A DNA stretch of 64,000 bases from Photorhabdus sp. CRCIA-P01 (lineage in GTDB: Bacteria; Pseudomonadota; Gammaproteobacteria; Enterobacterales; Enterobacteriaceae), in the NCBI RefSeq assembly GCF_003545805.1, contig NZ_NMQR01000008.1:62001-126000 (forward strand), written 5' to 3'. The notes under the pieces are model-generated. The model ran no database searches. It had not been told where the DNA came from and was given only the letters and a program-made list of their open reading frames with translations. This document shows positions 21,462 to 33,633 of the stretch, piece by piece. The translations under genes were made by a program, and so were the position numbers. Numbering within the stretch: the stretch's first letter is position 1; each line of letters starts with the position of its first letter.

Positions 21462-22495
21462 TAACGATTTCCCGAATTTATAAATTTAGCAGACGTTATT
21501 GTCGATTCAGCATCTTTCACTCTTTCTGTTGTCTTGGTTGCTTCATCAGAAACAGACGATGGTGCTGGTGGTCCCATTTCATTTGCATATGGCAATACCT
21601 GAGGCATCATTTGCATTAAACGTTCGTTGGCTACACGATAAACCTCTGATGGAGGCAATGGTTCGGATGGATTATTATCCGCCCCCCACAACAACAACAA
21701 ATAACGCAAACGTTGTAATTCTGCCGTTGGCCGAGCATGAATCACAGTATAGGCCCGCTGATTATCGACTTTAACTGACGAAACTACAGCAACTGGGTAA
21801 CCTTCCGGGAAACGACCACCTAACCCAGAAGTCACCAACACATCCCCAACCCGGATATCCGTGTTGCTTGGTAATAACTCAAACTGCAAATCATCAGTAC
21901 AACCTGCACCAGCAATAATAGCCCTGATATCATTACGTAAGACCTGGATTGGTAAAGCATGAGTCGTATCACAAATCAGTAATACCCGGCTAGTAAACTG
22001 ACTGACAGCAACAACCTGACCAACAATACCTTTATCACTGATAACAGGTTGCCCTTCATAAACACCTTCTCTTGATCCCTTATCAATGACGACCTGATCA
22101 CTATAAGGATTAGTCCTACCGGAGATCACCTGCGTCACCATCATGTGTTCATCCTGACGTAAAGGTGATCCCAATAGCTCACGCAAGCGGGAATTTTCCT
22201 GTTTAAGTTGGCCTAACAACAGCATATTGCTATTTTTCATCAATAATTCTTGGCGTAAAGCACGATTTTCCAATCGAAGTTGTTCACGGGAGGCAAGGGT
22301 TTCTGACACACCATCAAGCACTTGACGCGGGCCATTGGCGAGAAAATAAAATGGACTGACTACCGTATCCATATAATTACGAACTTTACTGAGAGCATCA
22401 AGGCGGCTGTCTGCCACAACCAAAGCAATGGCAACAATAACAGCAAAGAAAAGTCGTAATTGCAGGGAAGGCCCTCTGCTAAAAATTGGCTTCAT
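21461..22495 (-). CDS. mreC: MreC, rod-shape determining protein
   Basis: Bitopic protein linking cytoplasmic MreB to periplasmic peptidoglycan synthases. 344 aa from [10 protein letters not shown], which matches the E. coli start; an upstream in-frame Met at 22558 adds 21 residues and is not favoured. One transmembrane segment near residues 12-28, coiled coil about 60-110, then beta domains with [21 protein letters not shown] and [17 protein letters not shown]. The Pro-rich tail of the E. coli protein is shorter here and rich in Ser/Thr. Confidence 0.95.
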   Translation of the reverse strand: MKPIFSRGPSLQLRLFFAVIVAIALVVADSRLDALSKVRNYMDTVVSPFYFLANGPRQVLDGVSETLASREQLRLENRALRQELLMKNSNMLLLGQLKQENSRLRELLGSPLRQDEHMMVTQVISGRTNPYSDQVVIDKGSREGVYEGQPVISDKGIVGQVVAVSQFTSRVLLICDTTHALPIQVLRNDIRAIIAGAGCTDDLQFELLPSNTDIRVGDVLVTSGLGGRFPEGYPVAVVSSVKVDNQRAYTVIHARPTAELQRLRYLLLLWGADNNPSEPLPPSEVYRVANERLMQMMPQVLPYANEMGPPAPSSVSDEATKTTERVKDAESTITSAKFINSGNR

Positions 22496-22605
22496 AAGCT
22501 GCGCTATTCCAAACTGTACTGTTTCATAAACAATGGAATTCCCAAACAGCAATCGCAAGGAGGTCTGAGCTGCCCGTCATTCCCCCCTCACTTGCAAGTT
22601 AACAC

Positions 22606-24308
<1,703 letters not shown>

Positions 24309-25286
24309 ATGAAAGCCTTGCTACTCAAACAACAACAGAATCAATTATCAACATCCATAGAAGAAGTTGATGCTTCTCATCTTCCCGTGGGAGACGTTAC
24401 CGTCGATATTCACTGGTCAACCCTGAACTATAAAGATGCATTAGCAATCACAGGTAAAGGGAAAATTGTCCGCCAATTCCCAATGATACCGGGGATTGAT
24501 TTCTCTGGTATTGTACACAGTACCGAAGATCCCCGTTTTCATATCGGTCAGCATGTATTATTAACCGGCTGGGGAGTAGGAGAAAATCATTGGGGTGGAC
24601 TGGCAGAACAAGCCAGAGTTTCAGGCGAATGGTTGACACCTTTACCTGCCGGTTTGGATAGCAGACAAGCAATGATCATTGGTACTGCTGGCTTTACCGC
24701 AATGTTATGCGTTATCGCCCTGGAACAAGGTGACGTGAAGCCAGAAAGTGGTGATGTTATTGTGACAGGTGCTAGTGGTGGTGTAGGAAGTACGGCGATA
24801 GCACTACTTTCACAACTTGGCTATTCCGTTGTTGCTGTTAGCGGTAGACAAGAAAATCATGAATATTTGTTATCCCTAGGGGCAAAAAAGGTTTTGCCAC
24901 GCCATGAATTTAGCCAACCACCTCGCCCACTGGAAAAACAACTTTGGGCCGGAGCTATTGACACTGTAGGCGATAATGTACTGGCAACAATACTGGCCCA
25001 AACTCACTATAACGGTACCGTTGCCGCCTGTGGCCTCGCCGGTAATGCAAATCTGCCAACAACAGTGATGCCATTTATTTTACGTAACGTACGTCTGCAA
25101 GGCGTAGAGTCCGTCACTGTTCCATCAGTCAAACGCCCCGCCGTGTGGCAACGCCTGCAAAAGCTATTACCTGCTTCTTTTTATCAGCAAGCAACCACGG
25201 AGATAACTCTGGAACAGACCGTGGAATACGCCAATAAATTGATAGCTAACCAGGTTACAGGACGTACATTGGTAAGAGTTCGTTAA
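24309..25286 (+). CDS. acuI: AcuI (YhdH), NADPH-dependent acrylyl-CoA reductase
   Basis: Medium-chain dehydrogenase/reductase without zinc that reduces toxic acryloyl-CoA to propionyl-CoA. 325 aa from MKALLLKQQQ, matching the E. coli start; a Met 11 codons upstream is open but not favoured. GASGGVGSTAIALL (about 152-165) is the NADP-binding loop; other marks are NYKDALAITGKGKIVR and LTGWGVGENHWGGLAEQARV. Confidence 0.94.
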   Translation: MKALLLKQQQNQLSTSIEEVDASHLPVGDVTVDIHWSTLNYKDALAITGKGKIVRQFPMIPGIDFSGIVHSTEDPRFHIGQHVLLTGWGVGENHWGGLAEQARVSGEWLTPLPAGLDSRQAMIIGTAGFTAMLCVIALEQGDVKPESGDVIVTGASGGVGSTAIALLSQLGYSVVAVSGRQENHEYLLSLGAKKVLPRHEFSQPPRPLEKQLWAGAIDTVGDNVLATILAQTHYNGTVAACGLAGNANLPTTVMPFILRNVRLQGVESVTVPSVKRPAVWQRLQKLLPASFYQQATTEITLEQTVEYANKLIANQVTGRTLVRVR

Positions 25287-25494
25287 GAATTGTGATTAGC
25301 CTCTAAAGTACAATGGTTTTATTCTTGACATTTTTTCTGATAAGACCAGTATTTAGCTGCTAAATGCTACGATATCATTATAATGTCGCGCTTTGTCGCC
25401 AAAATGAACTTATGGCTGTTATAAAAAGATGACAAATCGTTAATATAGGATTATGTTGGGCAATTGTTGACAAATTGCCGGAGATACCAGCACA

Positions 25495-25947
25495 ATGGCA
25501 GACAAATTTCACATTTTACTCCTTAACGGCCCTAACCTGAATATGTTAGGAACCAGGGAGCCTGATATCTATGGCAACTTAACGCTTGACGATATCGTCA
25601 GCAAATTGTCTGAAGAAGCCCATCAATCAGGGGTTAAATTCAGTCACCTGCAATCCAACGCAGAGTTTGAGCTGATAAATAGAATTCACTCCGCACAGGG
25701 TAATACTGATTTTATCTTGATTAACCCTGCTGCATTCACGCATACCAGCGTGGCACTGCGTGATGCATTGCTGACAGTGAAGATCCCATTTATTGAGATC
25801 CACCTCTCCAATGTTCACGCACGCGAGCCATTTCGTCATCACTCATATCTTTCAGATCTTGCTGTTGGTGTAATCTGCGGTTTAGGGGTAGATGGCTATA
25901 GCTTTGCATTACAGGCAGCGGTAAACCGCTTGTCAAAACTCAACTAA
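25495..25947 (+). CDS. aroQ: AroQ, type II 3-dehydroquinate dehydratase
   Basis: Third step of the shikimate pathway. 150 aa, dodecameric type II family. Active-site blocks are [19 protein letters not shown] (general-base Tyr at about 28), [33 protein letters not shown] and [12 protein letters not shown]. coli K-12 uses the unrelated type I AroD at a different locus; an aroQ just before accB is the arrangement of Yersinia and relatives. Confidence 0.95.
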   Translation: MADKFHILLLNGPNLNMLGTREPDIYGNLTLDDIVSKLSEEAHQSGVKFSHLQSNAEFELINRIHSAQGNTDFILINPAAFTHTSVALRDALLTVKIPFIEIHLSNVHAREPFRHHSYLSDLAVGVICGLGVDGYSFALQAAVNRLSKLN

Positions 25948-25976
25948 ATAAAACAGAAGAGTACGGAATCACACTC

Positions 25977-26438
25977 ATGGATATTCGTAAGATAAAAAAA
26001 CTGATCGAGCTGGTTGAAGAATCTGGCATTTCTGAACTGGAAATTTCTGAAGGGGAAGAGTCAGTGCGCATCAGCCGCGCATTAGCTCCCCAGAGTTTTC
26101 CGGCAGCTCAACAATATATTCCCGTCCAAGCACAGCAACCTGCGCTGGCTAGCGCGGTTGCGCTTTCTCAGGCTCTACCAGAAACGATCTCGGCTGCAAT
26201 CGACGGTCACGTTGTTCGTTCCCCATTGGTAGGTACCTTCTATCGTACGCCGAGCCCAGATGCGAAACCGTTTATCGAAATCGGCCAACGTGTCAATGTG
26301 GGTGACACCCTCTGCATCGTTGAATCAATGAAAATGATGAACCAGATTGAAGCCGATAAAGCGGGTGTGGTTAAAGCAATTCTTATGGAAAACGGTCAAG
26401 CTGTTGAATTTGACCAGCCATTGGTCGTCATCGAGTAA
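25977..26438 (+). CDS. accB: AccB, biotin carboxyl carrier protein
   Basis: Carries biotin for acetyl-CoA carboxylase, the first step of fatty-acid synthesis. 153 aa: N-terminal helical part, Ala/Pro/Gln linker (about 40-75), and C-terminal biotinyl domain with the modified Lys119 in [12 protein letters not shown]. Followed by accC after 12 bases, so co-transcribed; aroQ ends 29 bases before. Confidence 0.97.
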   Translation: MDIRKIKKLIELVEESGISELEISEGEESVRISRALAPQSFPAAQQYIPVQAQQPALASAVALSQALPETISAAIDGHVVRSPLVGTFYRTPSPDAKPFIEIGQRVNVGDTLCIVESMKMMNQIEADKAGVVKAILMENGQAVEFDQPLVVIE

Positions 26439-26450
26439 CGAGGCGCTTCC

Positions 26451-27800
26451 ATGCTTGATAAAATTGTAATTGCTAACCGTGGTGAAATCGCACTGCGTAT
26501 CCTGCGAGCTTGTAAAGAGCTAGGGATAAAAACTGTTGCGGTACATTCATCTGCGGATCGTGACTTAAAACACGTGCTGTTGGCAGACGAAACTGTCTGT
26601 ATTGGCCCGGCAGCTTCTGCAAAAAGCTATCTGAATATCCCAGCAATTATTTCTGCGGCAGAAATCACCGGTGCAGTAGCCATTCACCCCGGCTACGGTT
26701 TCCTGTCTGAAAACGCAGATTTTGCTGAACAAGTTGAACGTTCCGGCTTTATTTTTATCGGCCCAAAAGCAGAAACGATCCGCCTGATGGGTGATAAAGT
26801 TTCCGCTATCAATGCGATGAAAAAAGCAGGCGTTCCTTGTGTACCTGGCTCTGATGGCCCATTGTCTGATGACACAGAGAAAAACAAAGCCATCGCTAAA
26901 CGCATCGGCTACCCTGTGATCATTAAAGCATCCGGTGGCGGCGGTGGTCGCGGTATGCGCGTTGTCCGAAGTGATAAAGATCTGGAACAATCAATCAATA
27001 TGACCCGCGCGGAAGCAAAAGCTGCTTTCAATAACGATATGGTTTACATGGAAAAATTCCTTGAAAACCCGCGTCATATTGAAATCCAGGTACTGGCCGA
27101 TGGTCAGGGTCAAGCCATTTATTTGGCTGAACGTGATTGCTCCATGCAACGCCGTCACCAGAAAGTGGTTGAAGAAGCTCCTGCACCAGGCATCACGCCA
27201 GAAATGCGTCTCAGCATTGGTGAACGCTGCTCCAACGCATGTATTGAAATTGGCTATCGCGGCGCCGGTACTTTCGAATTCCTGTATGAAAACGGTGAAT
27301 TCTATTTCATTGAGATGAACACCCGTATTCAAGTTGAACATCCAGTGACAGAAATGATTACCGGTGTTGACCTGATTAAAGAGCAATTGCGGATTGCCGC
27401 AGGTATGCCGCTTTCAATTAAGCAGAAAGATGTTGTTATTCGTGGTCATGCTATTGAATGTCGTATTAACGCCGAAGATCCGAACACGTTCCTGCCAAGC
27501 CCAGGTAAAATTACCCGCTTCCACTCACCAGGTGGATTTGGTGTACGTTGGGAATCGCATATTTATGCTGGCTACACTGTTCCGCCTTACTATGATTCAA
27601 TGATTGGTAAGCTGATTACTTACGGTGAAAATCGTGACAATGCCATTGCCCGTATGAAAAATGCATTGGCAGAATTGATCATTGATGGCATCAAGACAAA
27701 TATCGAGCTTCAACAGACGATTATGAATGATGAAAACTTTCAGAATGGTGGCACCAATATTCACTATCTGGAGAAAAAACTAGGATTACAGGAAACTTAA
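26451..27800 (+). CDS. accC: AccC, biotin carboxylase
   Basis: ATP-grasp enzyme that carboxylates the biotin on AccB. 449 aa, as in E. coli. ATP-binding loop [14 protein letters not shown] (about 159-172), [15 protein letters not shown], and the catalytic block [18 protein letters not shown]. Ends just before a clear terminator. Confidence 0.98.
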   Translation: MLDKIVIANRGEIALRILRACKELGIKTVAVHSSADRDLKHVLLADETVCIGPAASAKSYLNIPAIISAAEITGAVAIHPGYGFLSENADFAEQVERSGFIFIGPKAETIRLMGDKVSAINAMKKAGVPCVPGSDGPLSDDTEKNKAIAKRIGYPVIIKASGGGGGRGMRVVRSDKDLEQSINMTRAEAKAAFNNDMVYMEKFLENPRHIEIQVLADGQGQAIYLAERDCSMQRRHQKVVEEAPAPGITPEMRLSIGERCSNACIEIGYRGAGTFEFLYENGEFYFIEMNTRIQVEHPVTEMITGVDLIKEQLRIAAGMPLSIKQKDVVIRGHAIECRINAEDPNTFLPSPGKITRFHSPGGFGVRWESHIYAGYTVPPYYDSMIGKLITYGENRDNAIARMKNALAELIIDGIKTNIELQQTIMNDENFQNGGTNIHYLEKKLGLQET

Positions 27801-27828
27801 AACTGGTTTAATAACATCAATATCTTTT

Positions 27829-27853
27829 AAGGAGCGTTTAAGCGCTCCTTTTC
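27829..27853 (+). terminator. Intrinsic terminator after accC
   Basis: Stem AAGGAGCG (27829-27836) with CGCTCCTT (27843-27850), a 6-base loop, followed by TT. It lies 28 bases after the accC stop and separates accBC from yhdT-panF. Confidence 0.85.
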
Positions 27854-27888
27854 ACAGAATCATAACTATTTCTATAATTATCTCGCAT

Positions 27889-27987
27889 TCACACAGGCAA
27901 ATACTGCTGAACAATTTCACGACCTATTTCAATTGAAGCAGTTGCTGCTGGTGAAGGCGCATTACAAACGTGTAGTGAGCGCATATA
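27889..27987 (-). pseudogene. 3' remnant of an FAD-dependent oxidoreductase (LhgO-like)
   Basis: On the minus strand about 32 codons read [20 protein letters not shown] then [10 protein letters not shown] and a stop. This looks like the conserved C-terminal end of the L-2-hydroxyglutarate dehydrogenase (LhgO) group of FAD enzymes; the family call is from memory. Upstream on that strand all frames close at once, so only the tail of the gene survives. It sits in the otherwise empty 507-bp gap between accC and yhdT. Confidence 0.5.
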
Positions 27988-28308
27988 TGGTGACAAATAT
28001 CAGACTGATTACTATCAGCAATAATTTGATTTGATTGTATTTCACAGTAATAGGCACCGATAAATAAACAGTCTAAACGTGTATATAACATTACAAATTA
28101 TCTTGCCGAAGAAATATGATGAAAATGCGATCAATATATTTAAGAAAATGAATTCTCTTATGTATGGCTATGGTAAAAGAAAATGGATAATTTATTTAAG
28201 CGAAACTCAGATTATTTACTCTATATCACATTTTTCCTGAATAAATTCGCATCTTGCCGTACAATCCTTCCCTTCCCATCCTAATTTATTTAATTACCGG
28301 AAGAACGA
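27988..28308. other. AT-rich gap before yhdT
   Basis: No gene seen in these 321 bases. They should carry the yhdT-panF promoter; I could not choose boxes with confidence. CCGGAAG before the yhdT ATG is the likely ribosome binding site. Confidence 0.5.
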
Positions 28309-28551
28309 ATGGACAGACGATTTGTTCAATCCCATAAAGAAGCACTTTGGGCTGTGTTCCTAACGCTTGCTTACCTTATTGGCTGGCTATTGACAGCCTA
28401 TTTACCCAGTGATGCTCCCGGTGTCACCGGCTTACCTCGCTGGTTTGAAATGGCATGTTTGTTACTACCAGTCGTATTCATCATCCTCTGCTGGTTAATG
28501 GTGACGTTTATTTTCAAAGAAGTCCCGCTGGAGGATGAGAATGCAAAGTGA
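28309..28551 (+). CDS. yhdT: YhdT, small membrane protein (DUF997)
   Basis: 80 aa with two transmembrane segments (about residues 15-33 and 46-68) and an acidic C-terminus. Its fixed position before panF, with the two genes overlapping, suggests a helper of the pantothenate transporter, but its function is unknown. Matches E. coli YhdT along its length, including GxPRWFEMACLL. Confidence 0.92.
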   Translation: MDRRFVQSHKEALWAVFLTLAYLIGWLLTAYLPSDAPGVTGLPRWFEMACLLLPVVFIILCWLMVTFIFKEVPLEDENAK

Positions 28552-29986
28552 CGTTATCTTACCTTTGCTTGGCTATCTTGCACTGGTATTTCTCTTGTCA
28601 GTTTACGCTTATCGACGCCACCAAAAAGGCGCCTTCTTGACTGAGTATTTCCTTGGCAACCGTTCAATGGGTGGCTTTGTATTGGCAATGACCATTACCG
28701 CCACCTATATCAGTGCCAGCTCATTCATCGGCGGGCCAGGAGCAGCCTATAAATATGGTTTGGGATGGGTATTACTGTCGCTGATTCAGTTGCCGGCAAT
28801 ATGGCTTTCCCTGGGGGTGTTAGGTAAAAAATTTGCCATTCTCGCCCGTCGCTATAATGCCGTCACCCTTAATGACATGTTGTATGCCCGTTATGGCAGT
28901 CGTTTTCTGGTTTGGTTTGCCAGCCTAAGCCTTTTAGTCGCTTTTATTGGCGCGATGACCGTTCAATTTATTGGCGGTGCACGCCTGCTGGAAACTGCCG
29001 CGGGTATCCCTTATGGCACTGGATTAATGATTTTCGGTATCTCTATCGCTCTTTATACTGCTTTTGGCGGCTTCAGAGCGAGCGTCCTCAATGATGCCCT
29101 ACAAGGGCTGGTCATGTTGTTAGGCACTGCTCTATTGCTGGTGGCAATTATCTATAAGGCGGGAGGTCTGTCGGAAGCGGTTACCACATTACGAGCAATT
29201 AATCCCGAGCTGGTTTCCCCACAAGGCGCGGACCATATCCTCAGCGGGCCTTTCATGGCATCGTTCTGGATACTGGTCTGTTTCGGCGTAATTGGGTTAC
29301 CTCATACCGCCGTTCGTTGCATCTCCTACCGCGATAGCAAAGCTGTTCACCGTGGGATCATCATCGGAACCATCGTCATGACGATCCTCATGTTTGGTAT
29401 GCACCTGGCAGGAGCACTTGGTCGAGCGATTATTCCCGATCTGACCATTCCCGATCAGGTGATCCCAACATTGATGATCACCGTATTGCCACCATTCGCT
29501 GCCGGAATTTTTCTAGCTGCACCGATGGCTGCCATTATGTCCACAATTAATGCGCAACTGCTGCAATCTTCTGCAACCATTGTCAAGGATCTCTACCTAA
29601 ACTTGTTTCCACAACAAATCGTACGGGAAAAAAGACTCGCCCGGATTTCCAGTTTTTCTACCCTGATTCTTAGTTTGTTGCTACTTTTAGCCGCCTGGCG
29701 CCCACCCGAGATGATTATCTGGCTGAATCTTCTGGCTTTCGGTGGCTTACAAGCGGTATTCCTCTGGCCATTAGTACTCGGCCTGTATTGGGAAAAGGCC
29801 AATGCCTATGGCGCTATCAGTTCGATGATCACAGGGGCAACAAGTTACACTCTGCTCGCTAGTTTCAATATCCATCTATTGGGCTTCCATCCGATCGTGC
29901 CATCATTGCTACTTAGCCTACTGGCTTTCTGGATGGGCAATACCATCGGTCAGCGATTACCGCCAAAAGCAGTCAGACCACACTAA
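28541..29986 (+). CDS. panF: PanF, sodium/pantothenate symporter
   Basis: Takes up pantothenate for CoA synthesis using the sodium gradient. 481 aa, SSS family, about 12 membrane segments. Conserved blocks: TATYISASSFIGGPGAAYK, LYTAFGGFRASVLND and APMAAIMSTINAQLLQSSA. The start is set by the ribosome binding site: GGAGG at 28530-28534 lies 6 bases before ATG 28541 but touches the alternative ATG at 28535. Overlaps yhdT by 11 bases. Confidence 0.96.
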   Translation: MQSDVILPLLGYLALVFLLSVYAYRRHQKGAFLTEYFLGNRSMGGFVLAMTITATYISASSFIGGPGAAYKYGLGWVLLSLIQLPAIWLSLGVLGKKFAILARRYNAVTLNDMLYARYGSRFLVWFASLSLLVAFIGAMTVQFIGGARLLETAAGIPYGTGLMIFGISIALYTAFGGFRASVLNDALQGLVMLLGTALLLVAIIYKAGGLSEAVTTLRAINPELVSPQGADHILSGPFMASFWILVCFGVIGLPHTAVRCISYRDSKAVHRGIIIGTIVMTILMFGMHLAGALGRAIIPDLTIPDQVIPTLMITVLPPFAAGIFLAAPMAAIMSTINAQLLQSSATIVKDLYLNLFPQQIVREKRLARISSFSTLILSLLLLLAAWRPPEMIIWLNLLAFGGLQAVFLWPLVLGLYWEKANAYGAISSMITGATSYTLLASFNIHLLGFHPIVPSLLLSLLAFWMGNTIGQRLPPKAVRPH

Positions 29987-30028
29987 CCCGGTCACTTTTT
30001 AATCTACTTTCAATAAGGAGAATTTTTT

Positions 30029-30919
30029 ATGCCTTGGATACAACTTCGATTAAATACTACAGGACAGCTCGCTGAATCCCTTGGAGATACGCTAATGGAA
30101 AATGGAGCGGTATCAGTCACCTTTCAAGACAGCCACGATAACCCTGTATTCGAACCCCTACCAGGCGAGACTCGTTTATGGGGAGACACAGATGTCATCG
30201 GGCTTTATGATGCTGAAACAGATATGAAAGCCGTTATCAGCCAGCTCGAACAAGTCCCTCGGTTGGGTAAAGGATTCATTCATAAGATCGAACAATTGGA
30301 AGACAAAGACTGGGAACGTGAATGGATGGATAACTTCCACCCAATGCGTTTTGGCAACCGCCTGTGGATCTGTCCAAGCTGGCGCGACGTTCCTGATCCA
30401 GATGCTGTCAACGTTATGCTAGACCCTGGACTGGCTTTTGGTACAGGCACTCACCCAACCACATCGTTATGTCTGCAATGGCTAGACAGCCTCAATCTGG
30501 AAGGTAAAACAGTTATCGATTTTGGTTGCGGCTCCGGCATACTGGCAATTGCCGCGCTAAAACTCGGTGCAACGCACGCCATTGGCATAGATATCGATCC
30601 ACAAGCTATTCAGGCCAGCCGAGACAACGCAGAACGTAACGGCGTGCTGGAGCGTTTAACACTATATCTGGCGAAAAATACACCCACCGATCTTGAATCT
30701 GATGTAGTAATTGCTAATATTCTGGCAGGCCCCCTGCGTGAACTCGCACCTGTAATTGGCGCACTACCAAAACCGGGTGGCCTGTTAGGTCTATCAGGTA
30801 TTTTAACAAATCAGGCAGAAAGTGTTATTCAAGCCTATACTGATAAATTCGTAATCGATCCTGTTGCGGAGCAGGAGGAATGGTGTCGGATATCTGGGGT
30901 AAAAATAGCAACAAATTGA
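30029..30919 (+). CDS. prmA: PrmA, ribosomal protein L11 methyltransferase
   Basis: SAM-dependent enzyme that trimethylates L11. 296 aa. N-terminal substrate domain (about 1-90), then the methyltransferase fold with [15 protein letters not shown] and the SAM loop [19 protein letters not shown], and [11 protein letters not shown] as the catalytic-side motif. Good AAGGAG upstream of ATG. Position between panF and dusB-fis as in E. coli. Confidence 0.96.
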   Translation: MPWIQLRLNTTGQLAESLGDTLMENGAVSVTFQDSHDNPVFEPLPGETRLWGDTDVIGLYDAETDMKAVISQLEQVPRLGKGFIHKIEQLEDKDWEREWMDNFHPMRFGNRLWICPSWRDVPDPDAVNVMLDPGLAFGTGTHPTTSLCLQWLDSLNLEGKTVIDFGCGSGILAIAALKLGATHAIGIDIDPQAIQASRDNAERNGVLERLTLYLAKNTPTDLESDVVIANILAGPLRELAPVIGALPKPGGLLGLSGILTNQAESVIQAYTDKFVIDPVAEQEEWCRISGVKIATN

Positions 30920-31131
30920 AATTATTTTATTTTGTTATAATTCAAGGTATAGATTTTAATCACTTATTGATGATAATCCGTGCTATCAGCAAACTTACTG
31001 ATAGAAAAATCCTGAGTGACAAACTTTACCAATAACACATAACGCCATGTTATTTATGAATAATTATATTTATCCCAGCAGAAAAGCTGGAAAAATGTTG
31101 TAACAAATGACGATTTGCTCAAAGTTTGGCC

Positions 31132-31169
31132 TTTCATATTTTGCGAAAAATGCGTAATATACGCGCCCT
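31132..31169 (+). promoter_or_regulatory. dusB-fis promoter
   Basis: TTTCAT (31132-31137) and TAATAT (31155-31160) are 17 bases apart, followed by a GC-rich discriminator (ACGCGCCC). The stretch from about 31112 to 31185 is very like the E. coli fis promoter as I remember it, including the C-rich start region; that promoter is under stringent (ppGpp/DksA), Fis and growth-rate control, so the same control is inferred here. Confidence 0.8.
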
Positions 31170-31202
31170 TGCAGTCACAGTATGGCCACTCTTTCTTCGT
31201 CT

Positions 31203-32168
31203 ATGCGTATCGGACAATACCAGCTGAAAAACTGTCTTATCGCGGCCCCAATGGCTGGCATAACTGACCGTCCGTTTCGGTCACTATGTTACAAAATGGG
31301 TGCAGGTATGACAGTATCGGAAATGCTTTCTTCCAACCCTCAGGTCTGGAAGACAGACAAATCCCGGCTACGTATGGTTCACAGCGACGAACCGGGAATT
31401 CGTTCCGTGCAAATTGCTGGCAGTGATCCCGATGAAATGGCGGCAGCAGCGAAGATCAACGTCGCTAATGGTGCTCAGATCATTGATATCAACATGGGGT
31501 GTCCAGCCAAGAAAGTGAATCGTAAGCTAGCAGGTTCGGCTTTACTACGTTACCCAGAATTGGTCGAAAAGATCCTTTCTGCCGTTGTAAACGCAGTAGA
31601 TGTTCCTGTTACGCTGAAAATCCGCACTGGATGGTCGCCAGAAGAACGAAACTGTGTAAAGATTGCCCAATTGGCCGAGCATTGTGGTATCCAAGCTCTG
31701 ACGATCCACGGCAGGACTCGTGCCTGTTTGTTTAACGGAGAGGCAGAGTACGACAATATTCGGACAGTTAAGCAGACTGTTGCCATCCCGGTTATTGCCA
31801 ATGGTGACATTACTGACCCGCTTAAGGCCAGAGCAGTGCTTGAATACACCGGGGCTGATGCCCTGATGATAGGCCGCGCTGCTCAGGGAAGACCCTGGAT
31901 CTTCCGGGAAATCCAGCACTATCTGGCAACAGGAGAACTGCTGTCACCGATGCCGATTGGCGAAGTGCAGCATTTAATGAACGAGCATATACAGGAATTG
32001 CACGACTTTTATGGTCCAGGCAAGGGAGCCCGTATCGCACGTAAGCATGTATCCTGGTATCTCCGGGAGCATGCTCCTGATGACCAGTTCCGGCGCACAT
32101 TCAACACCATAGAGGATGCCAGCGAACAGCTGGAGGTGTTGGGGGCATATTTCGAAAATTTTGCGTAA
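31203..32168 (+). CDS. dusB: DusB, tRNA-dihydrouridine synthase B
   Basis: FMN enzyme that reduces uridine to dihydrouridine in tRNA. 321 aa from MRIGQYQL, the E. coli-like start; an ATG at 31182 adds seven residues but falls within the very short leader of the mapped-type promoter. Catalytic Cys in [21 protein letters not shown] block [18 protein letters not shown]. First gene of the dusB-fis operon; its ribosome binding site is weak. Confidence 0.95.
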   Translation: MRIGQYQLKNCLIAAPMAGITDRPFRSLCYKMGAGMTVSEMLSSNPQVWKTDKSRLRMVHSDEPGIRSVQIAGSDPDEMAAAAKINVANGAQIIDINMGCPAKKVNRKLAGSALLRYPELVEKILSAVVNAVDVPVTLKIRTGWSPEERNCVKIAQLAEHCGIQALTIHGRTRACLFNGEAEYDNIRTVKQTVAIPVIANGDITDPLKARAVLEYTGADALMIGRAAQGRPWIFREIQHYLATGELLSPMPIGEVQHLMNEHIQELHDFYGPGKGARIARKHVSWYLREHAPDDQFRRTFNTIEDASEQLEVLGAYFENFA

Positions 32169-32193
32169 TATAAAGAAAAGAGCTGACAGAACT

Positions 32194-32490
32194 ATGTTCG
32201 AACAACGCGTAAATTCTGACGTACTAACCGTTGCTACTGTAAATTCACAAGATCAGGTAACCCAAAAACCTTTACGTGATTCAGTTAAACAAGCACTGAA
32301 GAACTATTTTGCTCAATTAAACGGTCAAGATGTTAATGATCTGTATGAGCTGGTACTGGCTGAGGTGGAGCAGCCATTGTTGGACATGGTGATGCAATAC
32401 ACCCGTGGCAACCAAACACGTGCTGCCCTGATGATGGGCATCAACCGTGGCACACTGCGTAAGAAATTGAAAAAATATGGCATGAACTAA
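32194..32490 (+). CDS. fis: Fis, nucleoid-associated DNA-binding protein
   Basis: Abundant in fast growth; bends DNA, activates rRNA promoters and aids site-specific recombination. 98 aa, exactly the enteric length. N-terminal beta-hairpin ([19 protein letters not shown]), helices A/B, and the C-terminal helix-turn-helix [20 protein letters not shown]. The start 25 bases after dusB matches the homologue. The N-terminal 30 residues vary most from E. coli. Confidence 0.98.
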   Translation: MFEQRVNSDVLTVATVNSQDQVTQKPLRDSVKQALKNYFAQLNGQDVNDLYELVLAEVEQPLLDMVMQYTRGNQTRAALMMGINRGTLRKKLKKYGMN

Positions 32491-32509
32491 TCACTCAAGT
32501 TAGTTCATT

Positions 32510-32547
32510 AAAAAAGGCGCTGTACCTCTTGGTAAAGTGCCTTTTTT
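32510..32547 (+). terminator. Intrinsic terminator after fis
   Basis: AAAAAAGGCGCT (32510-32521) pairs with AGTGCCTTTTTT (32536-32547) with one G-T pair; the T-run is within the 3' arm. 19 bases after the fis stop. The A-rich 5' arm means it could also work from the other strand against the decayed MFS gene. Confidence 0.85.
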
Positions 32548-32704
32548 GCCAAACCAAAAATACCCTGTAAATGTACGAATCTGACATGCATGGCAAAGTC
32601 TACGCTATATTAGCTCCCCAAAACCCACACCATCTGCATTCAATCTCTCTTTTACCCTACCTAATTGACTGATTTACCATAATTCCAAATTTTCCAATGT
32701 CAGG

Positions 32705-33191
32705 TTATTCCATAACTGATAGGTTATTTTCAGCTCTCATTAATATGGAATAATGGGTTACAGCCAACAATAGGATAAAACAACCACAACATATCAAGAC
32801 AACACCAAGATGTTGGTTCCAACCCGCTAGCGCCAAACCTCCACCTAACATCAAATAATATAGCAAGCCCAATAATGCTCCTGCCGTTCCCAATCTATCC
32901 GTATAATTGCTCAATGCAGAAGCCAGGATGTTAGGAATTGCCATTCCGTAGGTCATAACAATCAAAATCATATATCGTTGGCCGTCTGCCTATGAGATCA
33001 CACAGACGCCCCCAAACGACCACACCAATAGCAAAAGCGAAAAAATATAAAGATAAAGTTTGAGCGGCCTGTCCAGCGCTCACCTTAAATTCCTTTGCAA
33101 TATTGGTTAATGCCGGGCTATAGATGGTTTCTACAATTTGTGGAAACATCATCAGCGCTGTTGCCAGCGTAAGTCCAAGTTTACGTCGCAT
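32705..33191 (-). pseudogene. Decayed MFS drug-efflux transporter (Bcr/CflA type)
   Basis: Two out-of-frame minus-strand pieces of one gene. The 5' piece (33191 to about 32975) gives the first two membrane segments and the loop motif GRLCDLIGRRP. The 3' piece (about 32971-32705) resumes at the last two segments (ILASALSNYTDRLGTAGALL, then LICCGCFILLLAVTH). About two thirds of a normal 400-residue transporter, including segments 3 to 10, is missing, and the join is frameshifted. The Bcr/CflA label rests on the YSPALTNIAKEF-like start and the DRLGTAGALLG block. Confidence 0.8.
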
Positions 33192-33459
33192 TGTATTTTT
33201 ATTAACCAGTTAGACAATAAAACGTAATTTGTCATCTGTCGCCAATGAATTAGAATTTGCCAGTGATAGTGCCTTTACAATATTTTTCAAGAAAATGACC
33301 GGTCGATCACCAAGGGAATATATGTCTGCTTATAAGGAACGTAATTATTGAGATAATATGCAAGAAATTGCCGACATCAAAAGGACTATTCATCAAAGTA
33401 ACTATTCACTATATGAACATAGATGCCGGCAAATATATCAAATAAAGAAGATAATCAAA
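33192..33459. other. Gap between MFS remnant and ERIC copy
   Basis: No gene recognised. Together with the ERIC copy (33460-33586) it makes up the 442-bp space between the broken transporter and pirB. A short open frame at 33358-33594 runs into the ERIC and is not credible. Confidence 0.5.
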
Positions 33460-33586
33460 TATACCCTATGGATTTCAAGATGCATCGCGACGGCAAGGGA
33501 GCGAATCCCCGGGAGCATAGCAAACTATGTAACCGGGGTGAGTGAGTGCAGCCAACAAAGAGGCAACTTGAAAGATGACGGGTATA
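33460..33586 (-). repeat. ERIC palindrome, copy 1
   Basis: 127 bp with TATACCC and GGGTATA ends. The core reads CGAATCCCCGGGAGCATAG and ACCGGGGTGAGTGAG, matching the ERIC (enterobacterial repetitive intergenic consensus) core to which the ERIC-PCR primers bind. Opposite orientation to the other three copies here. It lies 47 bases downstream of the pirB stop. Confidence 0.92.
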
Positions 33587-33633
33587 AAAGCTAATAACAT
33601 TCTACATACATAAAATATACTTATTAAAAGCTA

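Noticed and set aside
33358-33594. 78-codon plus-strand frame near pirB
   Set aside because: Most of it is the ERIC palindrome; no family likeness.
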